Positions 1-4,941 of a DNA stretch of 5,021 bases are shown here, one piece after another. The DNA is taken from the NCBI GenBank assembly GCA_024763495.1, contig JANTFJ010000231.1:1-5021 (forward strand). Reading direction: 5' to 3'. Source of the DNA: Desulfobulbaceae bacterium. GTDB lineage: Bacteria; Desulfobacterota; Desulfobulbia; Desulfobulbales; SURF-16. Numbering within the stretch: position 1 is the stretch's first letter; each line of letters opens with the position of its first letter. Below the pieces are notes generated by a model. That model saw only the letters and a list, made by a program, of their open reading frames with translations. It ran no database searches and was not told the origin of the DNA. A program made the translations under genes and the position numbers.

Positions 1-95
1 GCACCTCATCTTCGCCCGTTTGGGCCTTCTCGAATAGCACAAGTATGCTTCGAAGTCCCAAACGAACGAATCTAAGACACTGGTAAACACTTACA
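1..95 (+). repeat. Left-edge copy of a bulged-hairpin interspersed repeat (partial)
   Basis: This is a non-coding structured repeat whose left part is probably cut by the window edge. An imperfect hairpin spans 17-64. CGTTTGGG (17-24) pairs with CCCAAACG (57-64). After one mismatch CTTC (26-29) pairs with GAAG (52-55). Two left-side bulges (TC, then TA) separate GAA/TTC and GCA/TGC, and a six-base loop closes it. The core GAATAGCAC(n3)TATGCT at 32-49 matches 4863-4880 at 16 of 18 positions. GAACGAA and GAATCTAAG downstream are also shared. Stem sequence differs between copies while bulges and core are kept, which suggests a selected structure. The right boundary near CACTTAC (89-95) is a guess. 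Confidence 0.7.
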
Positions 96-116
96 GGACT
101 GAAGGTTATCGTAAAT

Positions 117-146
117 TTGGTGCCCAGGTGAACGGTTACATTTAAT
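117..146 (+). promoter_or_regulatory. Possible weak sigma70-like promoter for the DUF2065-queA pair
   Basis: TTGGTG (117-122) and TTTAAT (141-146) are separated by 18 bp and lie about 20 bp before the DUF2065 start codon. Both boxes are poor matches to consensus. The position, just after the repeat and before the first gene, is the main argument for it. Confidence 0.25.
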
Positions 147-164
147 CTTATCCGGACGAAAAAC

Positions 165-362
165 ATGAATTATCTAATAACATTAATCGGCCTGGTGCTG
201 ATTCTTGAAGCTCTGCCTTATGTGGCCTTTCCCGAGGCCATGCAAAACTGGCTGAAACAGCTCGTCGAGATGAATCCCTCGGTTCTCAGGATTTTAGGAC
301 TCCTGGGCATGGGAACGGGATTACTTCTCTGTTACATAACTCAGAGGACTAACCTGATATAA
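165..362 (+). CDS. DUF2065 (YjeT-type) small inner-membrane protein
   Basis: This is a 65-residue hydrophobic protein of the DUF2065 family, the same length as E. coli YjeT. Two membrane helices are visible, about residues 3-22 and 41-58. They flank a short amphipathic stretch with the family-type core LEALPYVAFPEAMQNWL (14-30), and SVLRILGLLGMGTGLLL opens the second helix. The family is predicted to sit in the inner membrane and has no established biochemical role. The ATG at 165 is preceded by a weak GGAC (154-157). The TAA stop shares its last A with the queA start codon, so the two genes are probably co-transcribed and translationally coupled. Family assignment rests on length, topology and the central motif. 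Confidence 0.85.
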   Translation: MNYLITLIGLVLILEALPYVAFPEAMQNWLKQLVEMNPSVLRILGLLGMGTGLLLCYITQRTNLI

Positions 363-1489
363 TGAATTCAACAATTCCGGAACCTTACGATATCAGTTCA
401 TACAATTATGACCTGCCGGAAGAAATGATCGCCCAGACCCCGGCTGAACAACGCGACAGTTCCAGGCTGCTGGCCGTGAATTGTAGCACTGGTGAAACCA
501 GAGAACATGCCTTTGCCGACCTGCTTGATTATCTCCAGCCCGGCGATCTGCTGGTCGCTAATAATACAAAAGTTTTTCCAGCCCGGCTGCTGGGAGAAAA
601 AAAAACCGGCGGTAAGGTGGAACTGCTTATTCTGGAATATCCCGACCTTCAGCAGGCGGTTTGTCTCGATAAGCAGACAGGCTGGCAGGAAGTTGCGGTT
701 AGCGGTCTCTTGAAAAGTTCCAAACGGCCCAAAGTCGGCAGCACTTTATTTTTCAATGCCGACCTGCGGGGTATTGTTCTGGAATTAACGCCGGAAAAGG
801 CTCGGATCAGCCTGCGATATCGCGGCAACCTGGCCGACCTGATCGAAAAAAACGGCCATACCCCCCTGCCGCCCTATATTCGGCGGCACAAGGGGGAACA
901 GCCGGCCGACCGCAGACGATACCAGACGGTTTACGCCAAAAATACCGGGGCAATAGCCGCCCCCACCGCCGGGCTTCATTTTACTCCTGACCTGCTGCAA
1001 CGATTAAAAAAAAGGGGGGTAGGTTTTGCTGCCATTACCCTTCATGTTGGTTATGGAACCTTTGCCCCGGTTCGAGTTTCAGACATCCGTGACCATAAAA
1101 TTCATTCCGAATTTTTAACTGTAACCCCTGAAACCGCGCAACAGATTAACCAAACAACAGCATCGGGAGGACGGCTGTTCGCCGTGGGCACCACAACAGT
1201 ACGCTGCCTCGAGTCTGCCGCCGCCGACAATGGCCGGATTATGCCAACCCAGGGATGGTGCGATTTATATATCTATCCGGGATATAAATTCAAACTGGTC
1301 AGGAACCTGATAACAAATTTTCATCTGCCGGGTTCCTCCCTGCTCTTTATGGTAAGCGCCCTGGCGGGACGTGAATTGATCCTCGACTGTTACAGATACG
1401 CGGTAAGTTCAGGGTATCGTTTTTTCAGCTATGGCGATGCCATGCTTATCATGGCCAACCCTCAGGCTCAGAAAGGAATTAAAGGATAA
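362..1489 (+). CDS. queA: S-adenosylmethionine:tRNA ribosyltransferase-isomerase QueA
   Basis: QueA transfers and isomerises the ribosyl part of S-adenosylmethionine onto 7-aminomethyl-7-deazaguanine at the wobble position (34) of tRNA. This gives epoxyqueuosine, the penultimate step of queuosine synthesis; it acts in the cytosol. The 375-residue product runs the full length of the family (E. coli about 356) with a slightly longer N-terminus. Recognisable blocks are YDLPEEMIAQTPAEQRDSSR (16-35), ANNTKVFPARLLGEKKTGGK (66-85), RYQTVYA then GAIAAPTAGLHFTPDLL (186-212), TLHVGYGTFAPVR (226-238), FAVGTTTVRCLES (273-285) and the C-terminal LITNFHLPGSSLLFMVSALAG (316-336) with FSYGDAMLI (355-363). 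The start overlaps the upstream stop by one base. AGAGGA (343-348) is a possible distant ribosome site. The frequent partner tgt does not follow here; a convergent gene does. Runs of A9 (597-605) and A8G6 (1006-1019) do not break the frame. Confidence 0.97.
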   Translation: MNSTIPEPYDISSYNYDLPEEMIAQTPAEQRDSSRLLAVNCSTGETREHAFADLLDYLQPGDLLVANNTKVFPARLLGEKKTGGKVELLILEYPDLQQAVCLDKQTGWQEVAVSGLLKSSKRPKVGSTLFFNADLRGIVLELTPEKARISLRYRGNLADLIEKNGHTPLPPYIRRHKGEQPADRRRYQTVYAKNTGAIAAPTAGLHFTPDLLQRLKKRGVGFAAITLHVGYGTFAPVRVSDIRDHKIHSEFLTVTPETAQQINQTTASGGRLFAVGTTTVRCLESAAADNGRIMPTQGWCDLYIYPGYKFKLVRNLITNFHLPGSSLLFMVSALAGRELILDCYRYAVSSGYRFFSYGDAMLIMANPQAQKGIKG

Positions 1490-1491
1490 AA

Positions 1492-1503
1492 GTAACCAGT
1501 TAC
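1492..1503. repeat. Small GTAAC inverted repeat after queA
   Basis: GTAAC (1492-1496) and GTTAC (1499-1503) form a perfect 5-bp inverted repeat with a 2-base centre, starting three bases after the queA stop. The loop is too short for a stable RNA hairpin and no T-run follows, so a terminator is not claimed. It may be an operator-like site or chance. Confidence 0.35.
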
Positions 1504-1527
1504 AAATACTGAGATTTGCAATCATTA

Positions 1528-1541
1528 GGTGCTTACCCCAT
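1528..1541. repeat. Solo end of the GTAAGC repeat family
   Basis: AGGTGCTTACCCCAT (about 1528-1541) closely matches the GGTGCTTACCTCAT segment inside the structured repeat at 4830-4842, and its GCTTACC core matches the right end of the 279-bp element (2633-2639). No partner arm is visible nearby, so it may be a remnant or a lone binding site. It is short enough that chance similarity is possible. Confidence 0.4.
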
Positions 1542-1568
1542 GAGTAGTTACGGATAAAAAACTGCTCA
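1541..1568. terminator. Hairpin between convergent queA and the zinc-ribbon gene (possible bidirectional terminator)
   Basis: TGAGTAGTT (1541-1549) pairs with AACTGCTCA (1560-1568) over nine positions, one of them a G-T pair, around a 10-base A-rich loop. It lies exactly between two convergent genes and includes the TGA stop of the minus-strand gene. Position and symmetry fit a shared terminator. Neither strand has a T-run directly after the stem, so an intrinsic terminator of standard form is not shown. Confidence 0.4.
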
Positions 1569-1874
1569 GGCCGCGCATTTACAGGGTGATCCCTGGGCAC
1601 AGCAAGTCGAGCCCTTGCTTTCCTTGGGACAGGAAGAATCTTTTTTCGAGGCTGTACTGGATTTACTTTTTTTCGGAGCCGTACCACTGCTGCCGGAGCT
1701 GCTGTAACCATCTGCATACCAGCCGCTGCCCTTCAGGTGAAAAGAACTTTTAGAAATCAATTTATGCAAATTTCCGCCGCATTGCTCACAGACAGTAAGC
1801 GGCTTATCTGAAAAATGTTGTAATGCTTCGCTGATTTTGTGACATTTTTCACACTCATACTCATAAATCGGCAT
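1566..1874 (-). CDS. FmdB-type zinc-ribbon protein with Cys-rich tail
   Basis: This 102-residue protein begins MPIYEYECEKC, the signature of the FmdB/CxxC zinc-ribbon family (annotated as putative regulatory proteins). The metal site is formed by C8-x2-C11 and C29-x2-C32. The family's next block, SSFHLKGSGWYADGY (43-57), follows. The last 45 residues are a low-complexity Ser/Lys tail ending in five more cysteines (82, 91, 92, 98, 100), more than the ribbon needs. The start is well placed: AGGAG on the minus strand (complement of 1882-1886) lies 7 bases before the ATG. It is a single-gene unit, convergent with queA, with a REPIN-like pair beginning about 63 bp upstream of its start. The molecular role of the family is not settled; nucleic-acid or metal binding is inference. 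Confidence 0.88.
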   Translation of the reverse strand: MPIYEYECEKCHKISEALQHFSDKPLTVCEQCGGNLHKLISKSSFHLKGSGWYADGYSSSGSSGTAPKKSKSSTASKKDSSCPKESKGSTCCAQGSPCKCAA

Positions 1875-1937
1875 TATAATACTCCTGTTTTATCCGAAAA
1901 TCAAAATCAGAGGGTTTAACTATATTCAGTCATAAAT

Positions 1938-2038
1938 GTCATGGAACTCGCTCCGCTCGCACCATGACCTACACAGGAATCATGCCCTACGCCATGGTGA
2001 TGCCCCTGTAGGTCAGGTTGCGCGAAGCGTTACCTGAC
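1938..2038. repeat. REPIN/BIME-like pair of inverted REP elements
   Basis: Two REP-like hairpins, each with a GTAG tetranucleotide at its 5' foot, face away from each other. The plus copy has GTAG (2008-2011), then GTCAGGT (2012-2018) pairing with ACCTGAC (2032-2038), with CGC-GAA-GCG at the tip and a TG/TT internal mismatch. The minus copy has CTAC (1969-1972, GTAG on the minus strand), then CCATGAC (1962-1968) pairing with GTCATGG (1938-1944), and a GAGCGGAGCGAG tip. The 35-bp centre is also partly self-complementary: TGACCTACA (1965-1973) pairs with TGTAGGTCA (2007-2015), and ATCA (1979-1982) with TGAT (1998-2001). GTAG-footed hairpins are the known substrates of REP-associated tyrosine transposases (RAYT/TnpA-REP). 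None is encoded here. Confidence 0.8.
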
Positions 2039-2041
2039 AGA

Positions 2042-2360
2042 AACTTAACAGAACCGTAAGCTTTCACCAGCACCTGATGCGGGCATTGCCCACAACCCGG
2101 AAAAACCCCTGTCCCCATACAGAAACACCCCAAGGGCATTTCCTCCGGAAACCCAGCCATCTGGACGATAAAACATGGAGCAAAGCCCATAGCACTGGAT
2201 CAAATTTTCTCCGGCCATCCCCATACATGAAAATGCGGGTTGTGCTTCCCGGTACTTCCGGAATATTTTCACGGTAAATGTAATGCTGTCCGCTTAATCT
2301 GTCAATGCCGCCTTTTCTTTTCATCCGGGTTTGTGGTAAACTATTTTGTAACTATTCAGC
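2042..2360. other. Gene-free, partly self-complementary stretch with one repeat-family end
   Basis: No gene is supported in this stretch of about 320 bp. Open frames exist on both strands, but they overlap one another in several frames, lack ribosome sites and show no recognisable family. GTAAGCTTTCACCAGCACCT (2056-2075) matches 4777-4796 at 18 of 20 positions, so it is probably the left end of a related repeat. Inside, GGGCATTGCCC (2081-2091) is a hairpin. CACAACCCG (2091-2099) pairs with CGGGTTGTG (2236-2244). GGG/TTTCC (2134-2143) pairs with GGAAA/CCC (2147-2154). TCCCCATACA occurs twice (about 2112-2121 and 2218-2227). No right end was found. It could be a decayed relative of the neighbouring elements or a degraded gene. 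Confidence 0.5.
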
Positions 2361-2639
2361 GGTAAGCGCTCCATGAACACCACCCTGCACCCGTTTAAAC
2401 GGGCACATGGCGGCATCCCTGAAACGCTTACAGGCCGTGCCTTCTCAAAAGTCAAGGTGTGGTTTATTGATCGCTATCCAAAATACTATAGCGCTCAACA
2501 AACTACACCCAACGGCGACAACCCCATAACTGTAAGGGATTCAGGGACGCCGCCATGTGCGTGCTTAAACCCTGCGATAATACATCGGTATATCACAGGG
2601 TTTAAGCAAGTGCAGGGTGGTGTTCATGGAGCGCTTACC
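2361..2639. mobile_element. 279-bp MITE-like element with perfect 30-bp inverted ends and cloverleaf interior
   Basis: The outer arms 2361-2390 (starting GGTAAGCGCTCCATGAACAC) and 2610-2639 (ending GCGCTTACC) are perfect reverse complements over 30 bp. Three sub-structures fill the interior. The first is a 14-bp perfect palindrome, CCCGTTTAAACGGG (2390-2403). The second is a long arm, 2403-2433 with 2530-2560, paired at 28 of 31 positions and crowned by GCCGT/ACGGC (2434-2438/2512-2516) and a 22-position stem (2456-2477/2488-2509: 19 Watson-Crick pairs, one G-T, two mismatches). The third is a hairpin TGCTTAAACCCTG/CAGGGTTTAAGCA (2562-2574/2596-2608). Together they form a four-way junction. 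No target-site duplication is obvious and no protein is encoded. It fits a non-autonomous element or a large structured DNA/RNA; mobility is inference. Confidence 0.8.
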
Positions 2640-2643
2640 CAAA

Positions 2644-2649
2644 TAATAT
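2644..2649 (+). promoter_or_regulatory. Possible -10 box for the HDOD operon at the element edge
   Basis: TAATAT lies just outside the right end of the 279-bp element and 12 bp before the GGAGAG ribosome site of the first operon gene. Any -35 box at usual spacing would fall inside the element's right inverted repeat (about 2622-2627), where the match to TTGACA is poor. Suggestive only. Confidence 0.25.
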
Positions 2650-2670
2650 CATATTTTTCCGGAGAGACGC

Positions 2671-2973
2671 GTGCAACAAATTTTAACGCTTCAGGCTGAG
2701 GAGGGCATGGTACTGGCAAAAGATGTAGAGGTTGAGGGACGGGTTCTCTGCGGCAGGGGTACCACTCTCTCCGTCAAAATAATCGACCGCTTTCTCAAGA
2801 TGGATGTCAGCCATGTCACGGTTGAAGGTCATCCGGTTCAGATTGAAGGAGAAAAAAGCCTTGAGGAAGAGCTGCGGGCCATGGAAAAAAGATTCAGCCG
2901 GGTTAAAAAGGTTCCGCCGCTTAACTATTTGAAGAAAAAATTGATGCAGAAACTGGTTATCTCCCGGAGATAG
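2671..2973 (+). CDS. Small protein with an HD-GYP/HDOD-associated N-terminal-type domain
   Basis: This 100-residue protein starts at GTG, supported by GGAGAG (2661-2666) four bases upstream; no better in-frame ATG covers the conserved part. Residues 8-53 read QAEEGMVLAKDVEVEGRVLC, then GRGTTLSVKIIDRFLKMDVSHVTVEG. The pattern is GMVLAxDV, a turn with G, a 'GTxL' strand, a helix, and 'VxxVxVEG'. Segments of this shape occur beside or ahead of HD-GYP and HDOD domains in other bacteria. The second half (61-100) is charged, helical-looking and ends strongly basic. The gene is the first of a tight operon, two bases before the HDOD gene, so a role as partner or modulator of that protein is likely but inferred. 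The function is unknown. Confidence 0.8.
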   Translation: MQQILTLQAEEGMVLAKDVEVEGRVLCGRGTTLSVKIIDRFLKMDVSHVTVEGHPVQIEGEKSLEEELRAMEKRFSRVKKVPPLNYLKKKLMQKLVISRR

Positions 2974-2975
2974 TA

Positions 2976-3845
2976 ATGGCTGATGAAAAAAAACAAAAAT
3001 ACCGCAAGGCCCTGAAACAGACAAAAAATCTCCCGACCCTGCCCGGAATTGTTGCCAAGCTGTCCAAAATGGCCGAAGACCCCGATACCACAACCGAACA
3101 GATGGGCAAGGTAATCAGCAAAGATCACATTCTGGCCGCTAAACTTTTGATGCTGGTAAATTCGGCCTTTTACGGCTTTCCTCAGAAAATAAGCTCCTTG
3201 AGCAGTGCTATTGTCCTGCTGGGATTTAATGTCATCAAGAGCCTGATCATCAGCGCCTCAATTTTTGAACTGATGGAAAATGAGGATCTTGAACTGTGGG
3301 AACACTCCCTGGGCTGTGCCGTGGTATGCAGCGTGCTGGCGAAACGGCTTGACATCAAAGATCCGGAAGAGGTCAGCACAGCCGGGCTGATTCATGATAT
3401 CGGCAAGGTTGCCATTAAAATTGAATTGCCGGAAGAACATGCTTTAATTGATCAGACTGTCGCAAAAAGAAAAGTTGCCAGGCGGGAAGCGGAACTTGCT
3501 GTCCTGGGACTTGATCATTCCGAGGTTGGTGGCTGGCTGGCCAAAGGCTGGTATCTGCCGGAAAAACTGGTTGAACCTATTGCCTGTCATCATAATCCCC
3601 AGGCCTCCAGAGCTGAAAAACTGCCTACCGCTATAGTTCATTTCAGTGATATCATGATTCGCGGCATGGGATATGGTCATGGTGATGATATCTGGGTACC
3701 GCCGCTGAGCAAAAAAGCCTGGGCGCTGCTTGGGCTCAGCCCCGCTGATCTGGATGAGATCATTGACGAGGTAGAGGAAAAGCTTTGGGATGTCAAAGGC
3801 TTCAGCCTGGAAATTAAATCCGGCCTGGAAAATAAAATGGCATAG
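2976..3845 (+). CDS. HDOD-domain signalling protein
   Basis: This 289-residue stand-alone HDOD protein belongs to a family related to HD phosphohydrolases and often found in signalling operons. The N-terminal part reads LPTLPGIVAKLSKM (19-32), SKDHILAAKLLMLVNSAFYG (48-67) and SSLSSAIVLLGFNVIKSLI (73-91), the classic HDOD block. HD-type residues are largely kept: H110 (WEHS), H140-D141 (LIHDIGK), H181 (LDHSEVGGWLAKGW), H205-H206 (ACHHNP), and H222/D225 (VHFSD). There is no GYP motif, so it is not a standard HD-GYP c-di-GMP phosphodiesterase. Whether it is catalytic or a binding scaffold cannot be told from sequence. GGAG (2966-2969) precedes the ATG, two bases after the upstream stop. The C-terminus (254-289) is an acidic helical tail. 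Confidence 0.93.
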   Translation: MADEKKQKYRKALKQTKNLPTLPGIVAKLSKMAEDPDTTTEQMGKVISKDHILAAKLLMLVNSAFYGFPQKISSLSSAIVLLGFNVIKSLIISASIFELMENEDLELWEHSLGCAVVCSVLAKRLDIKDPEEVSTAGLIHDIGKVAIKIELPEEHALIDQTVAKRKVARREAELAVLGLDHSEVGGWLAKGWYLPEKLVEPIACHHNPQASRAEKLPTAIVHFSDIMIRGMGYGHGDDIWVPPLSKKAWALLGLSPADLDEIIDEVEEKLWDVKGFSLEIKSGLENKMA

Positions 3846-3848
3846 CAT

Positions 3849-4775
3849 ATGAGCAGAATACTGATTGCCGGCTCAGAAAATATAATTTCTGCCGGAGCAA
3901 AAATTATTATTGAGACCAAGGGGTATCAGTTTCTTTTTTTTCAAACCTTATCCAAGGCTATATCACAGGTGCTTGAAGATCCGCCTGATATCCTGATCCT
4001 GGAAAAAAATTTTGCCGGTGACGGCGAACACGATTTAATAAAAACAGTAAAATCCAGCCTCCAGAAAAGTAATATTCCGATTCTTCTGGTCGTGGAAGAA
4101 GAACAGATCAACAGGCTTGACTGGCTGGTTTATCCGGTTGACGATCTGCTTATTCGTCCCTTTAGCCCGGAAGTTATCCTGACCAGAATTCAACTGGCCG
4201 AAGCCCGGCTCCTTCGGGTATTTGACAACAATCCCTTAAGTAAACTGCCGGGCAACACCTCTATTTTACGGGCAATACAGAACACACTGGATAATGACGA
4301 AATTTACGGGGTATGCTATGTGGATATTGACAATTTCAAGCCCTACAATGACCGATATGGCTTTTCTCAGGGCGATGACATTATCCTTATGGTCTCCCGT
4401 ATCCTGGTAAATGTAGTTGGTGAACTGGCCAGAATTGACAGCTTTGTCGGTCATGTAGGTGGTGATGATTATGTTTTCATAGTCCGGGAAGACAAGGTAA
4501 AAGAGGTGTGCGAAAAAATTTTGACAAATTTTGAGATGGTCAAAAACATGTTTCTAAGCCCTGAAGATCTGGCTGCAGGCTGTTATATGGAAAAGGATCG
4601 CCAGGGAAGAGAAACAACCTATGGCCTGCTCAGTCTCTCCATTGCCGTAGTAATCACTGACGGCAAAAAATTTGAACATGCTGCCGAAATTGCGGCAATT
4701 GCCTCCCAGGTAAAGCATTACGTAAAAAAACTCAGCGGCAGTAATTACATGATTGATCGTCGGGATAAAAAATAA
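3849..4775 (+). CDS. Pseudo-receiver / GGDDY-type GGDEF fusion protein
   Basis: This 308-residue protein has two domains. Residues 1-118 follow the receiver fold, with PPDILILE (45-52), IPILLVV (76-82) and DDLLIRPFSPEVILTRI (98-114). The phospho-acceptor Asp is Glu52, the conserved Thr/Ser is Val82, the Lys is Arg103 and the N-terminal acidic pair is missing. It is therefore probably not phosphorylated. Residues 127-305 form a GGDEF-like domain: NPLSKLPGN (128-136), VDIDNFKPYNDRYGFSQGDD (158-177) and GHVGGDDYVF (201-210). The signature is GGDDY instead of GGDEF, and the inhibitory RxxD site keeps only R195. A C-terminal SLSIAVV strand and a Lys-rich helix complete it. Diguanylate cyclase activity is possible but unproven. 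No clear ribosome site precedes the ATG three bases after the HDOD stop, so coupled translation is likely. Confidence 0.9.
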   Translation: MSRILIAGSENIISAGAKIIIETKGYQFLFFQTLSKAISQVLEDPPDILILEKNFAGDGEHDLIKTVKSSLQKSNIPILLVVEEEQINRLDWLVYPVDDLLIRPFSPEVILTRIQLAEARLLRVFDNNPLSKLPGNTSILRAIQNTLDNDEIYGVCYVDIDNFKPYNDRYGFSQGDDIILMVSRILVNVVGELARIDSFVGHVGGDDYVFIVREDKVKEVCEKILTNFEMVKNMFLSPEDLAAGCYMEKDRQGRETTYGLLSLSIAVVITDGKKFEHAAEIAAIASQVKHYVKKLSGSNYMIDRRDKK

Positions 4776-4776
4776 T

Positions 4777-4935
4777 GTAAGCGCTCACCAGCACCTCACG
4801 GAGTCGGAGTTTATGCCCTGTTTTTAAGGGTGCTTACCTCATTTGTCCATTTGAGCCTGCTTGAATAGCACCATTATGCTGCGCAGGCACAGGTAAGCGA
4901 GGAACGAAACTCCGAATCTAAGGCAAGTGAGTGTC
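4777..4935 (+). repeat. Full copy of the bulged-hairpin structured repeat
   Basis: The repeat starts within two bases of the preceding stop codon. GTAAGCGCTCACCAGCACCT (4777-4796) matches 2056-2075. Nested pairings are visible: CTCAC (4784-4788) with GTGAG (4927-4931), TCGGAGTTT (4804-4812) with AAACTCCGA (4907-4915) perfectly, CCCT/AGGG (4816-4819/4827-4830), GCTTACCT (4832-4839) with AGGTAAGC (4891-4898) perfectly, and GCCTGC (4855-4860) with GCAGGC (4883-4888). The inner hairpin carries the conserved core GAATAGCAC(n3)TATGCT (4863-4880), with left-side bulges (TT, TA) at the same places as in the copy at 17-64. It may serve as the operon's 3' end, as a structured RNA, or as a mobile repeat. 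The right boundary is approximate. Confidence 0.75.
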
Positions 4936-4941
4936 CAATTC

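Noticed and set aside
1006..1019. A8G6 run in queA with an in-phase A AAA AAA slippery heptamer, and an A9 run at 597-605, as possible programmed frameshift sites
   Set aside because: The zero frame encodes a complete, well-conserved QueA, and shifted frames hold no meaningful extension. More likely just runs of Lys codons.
1987..2324. Three overlapping minus-strand open frames (67-86 codons) and one plus-strand frame
   Set aside because: They overlap one another in different frames in repeat-rich DNA, lack ribosome sites, and resemble no family I know. A broken gene cannot be fully excluded.
1938..2639. CRISPR array or retron
   Set aside because: No regularly spaced direct repeats, no Cas genes and no reverse transcriptase are present. 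The repeats are inverted and foldable instead.
2373..2699. 108-codon open frame on the plus strand running through the 279-bp element
   Set aside because: It begins inside the left inverted repeat, follows the hairpins, and overlaps the well-supported GTG gene start at 2671 in another frame. It has no ribosome site and no recognisable domain.
2683..3128. Minus-strand open frames opposite the small-protein and HDOD genes
   Set aside because: They are shadows of strongly supported plus-strand coding with clear domains and ribosome sites.
4815..4831. CCCT-TTTTTA-AGGG hairpin as an intrinsic terminator of the HDOD operon
   Set aside because: The stem is only four pairs and the T-run is in the loop, not after the stem. 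It is better explained as one arm of the larger structured repeat.
1..4935. Integron cassette array with the bulged hairpins as attC sites
   Set aside because: The hairpins are attC-like only in having bulges. I see no GTTRRRY/RYYYAAC core pair, no integrase, genes lie in both orientations, and queA is a chromosomal housekeeping gene.
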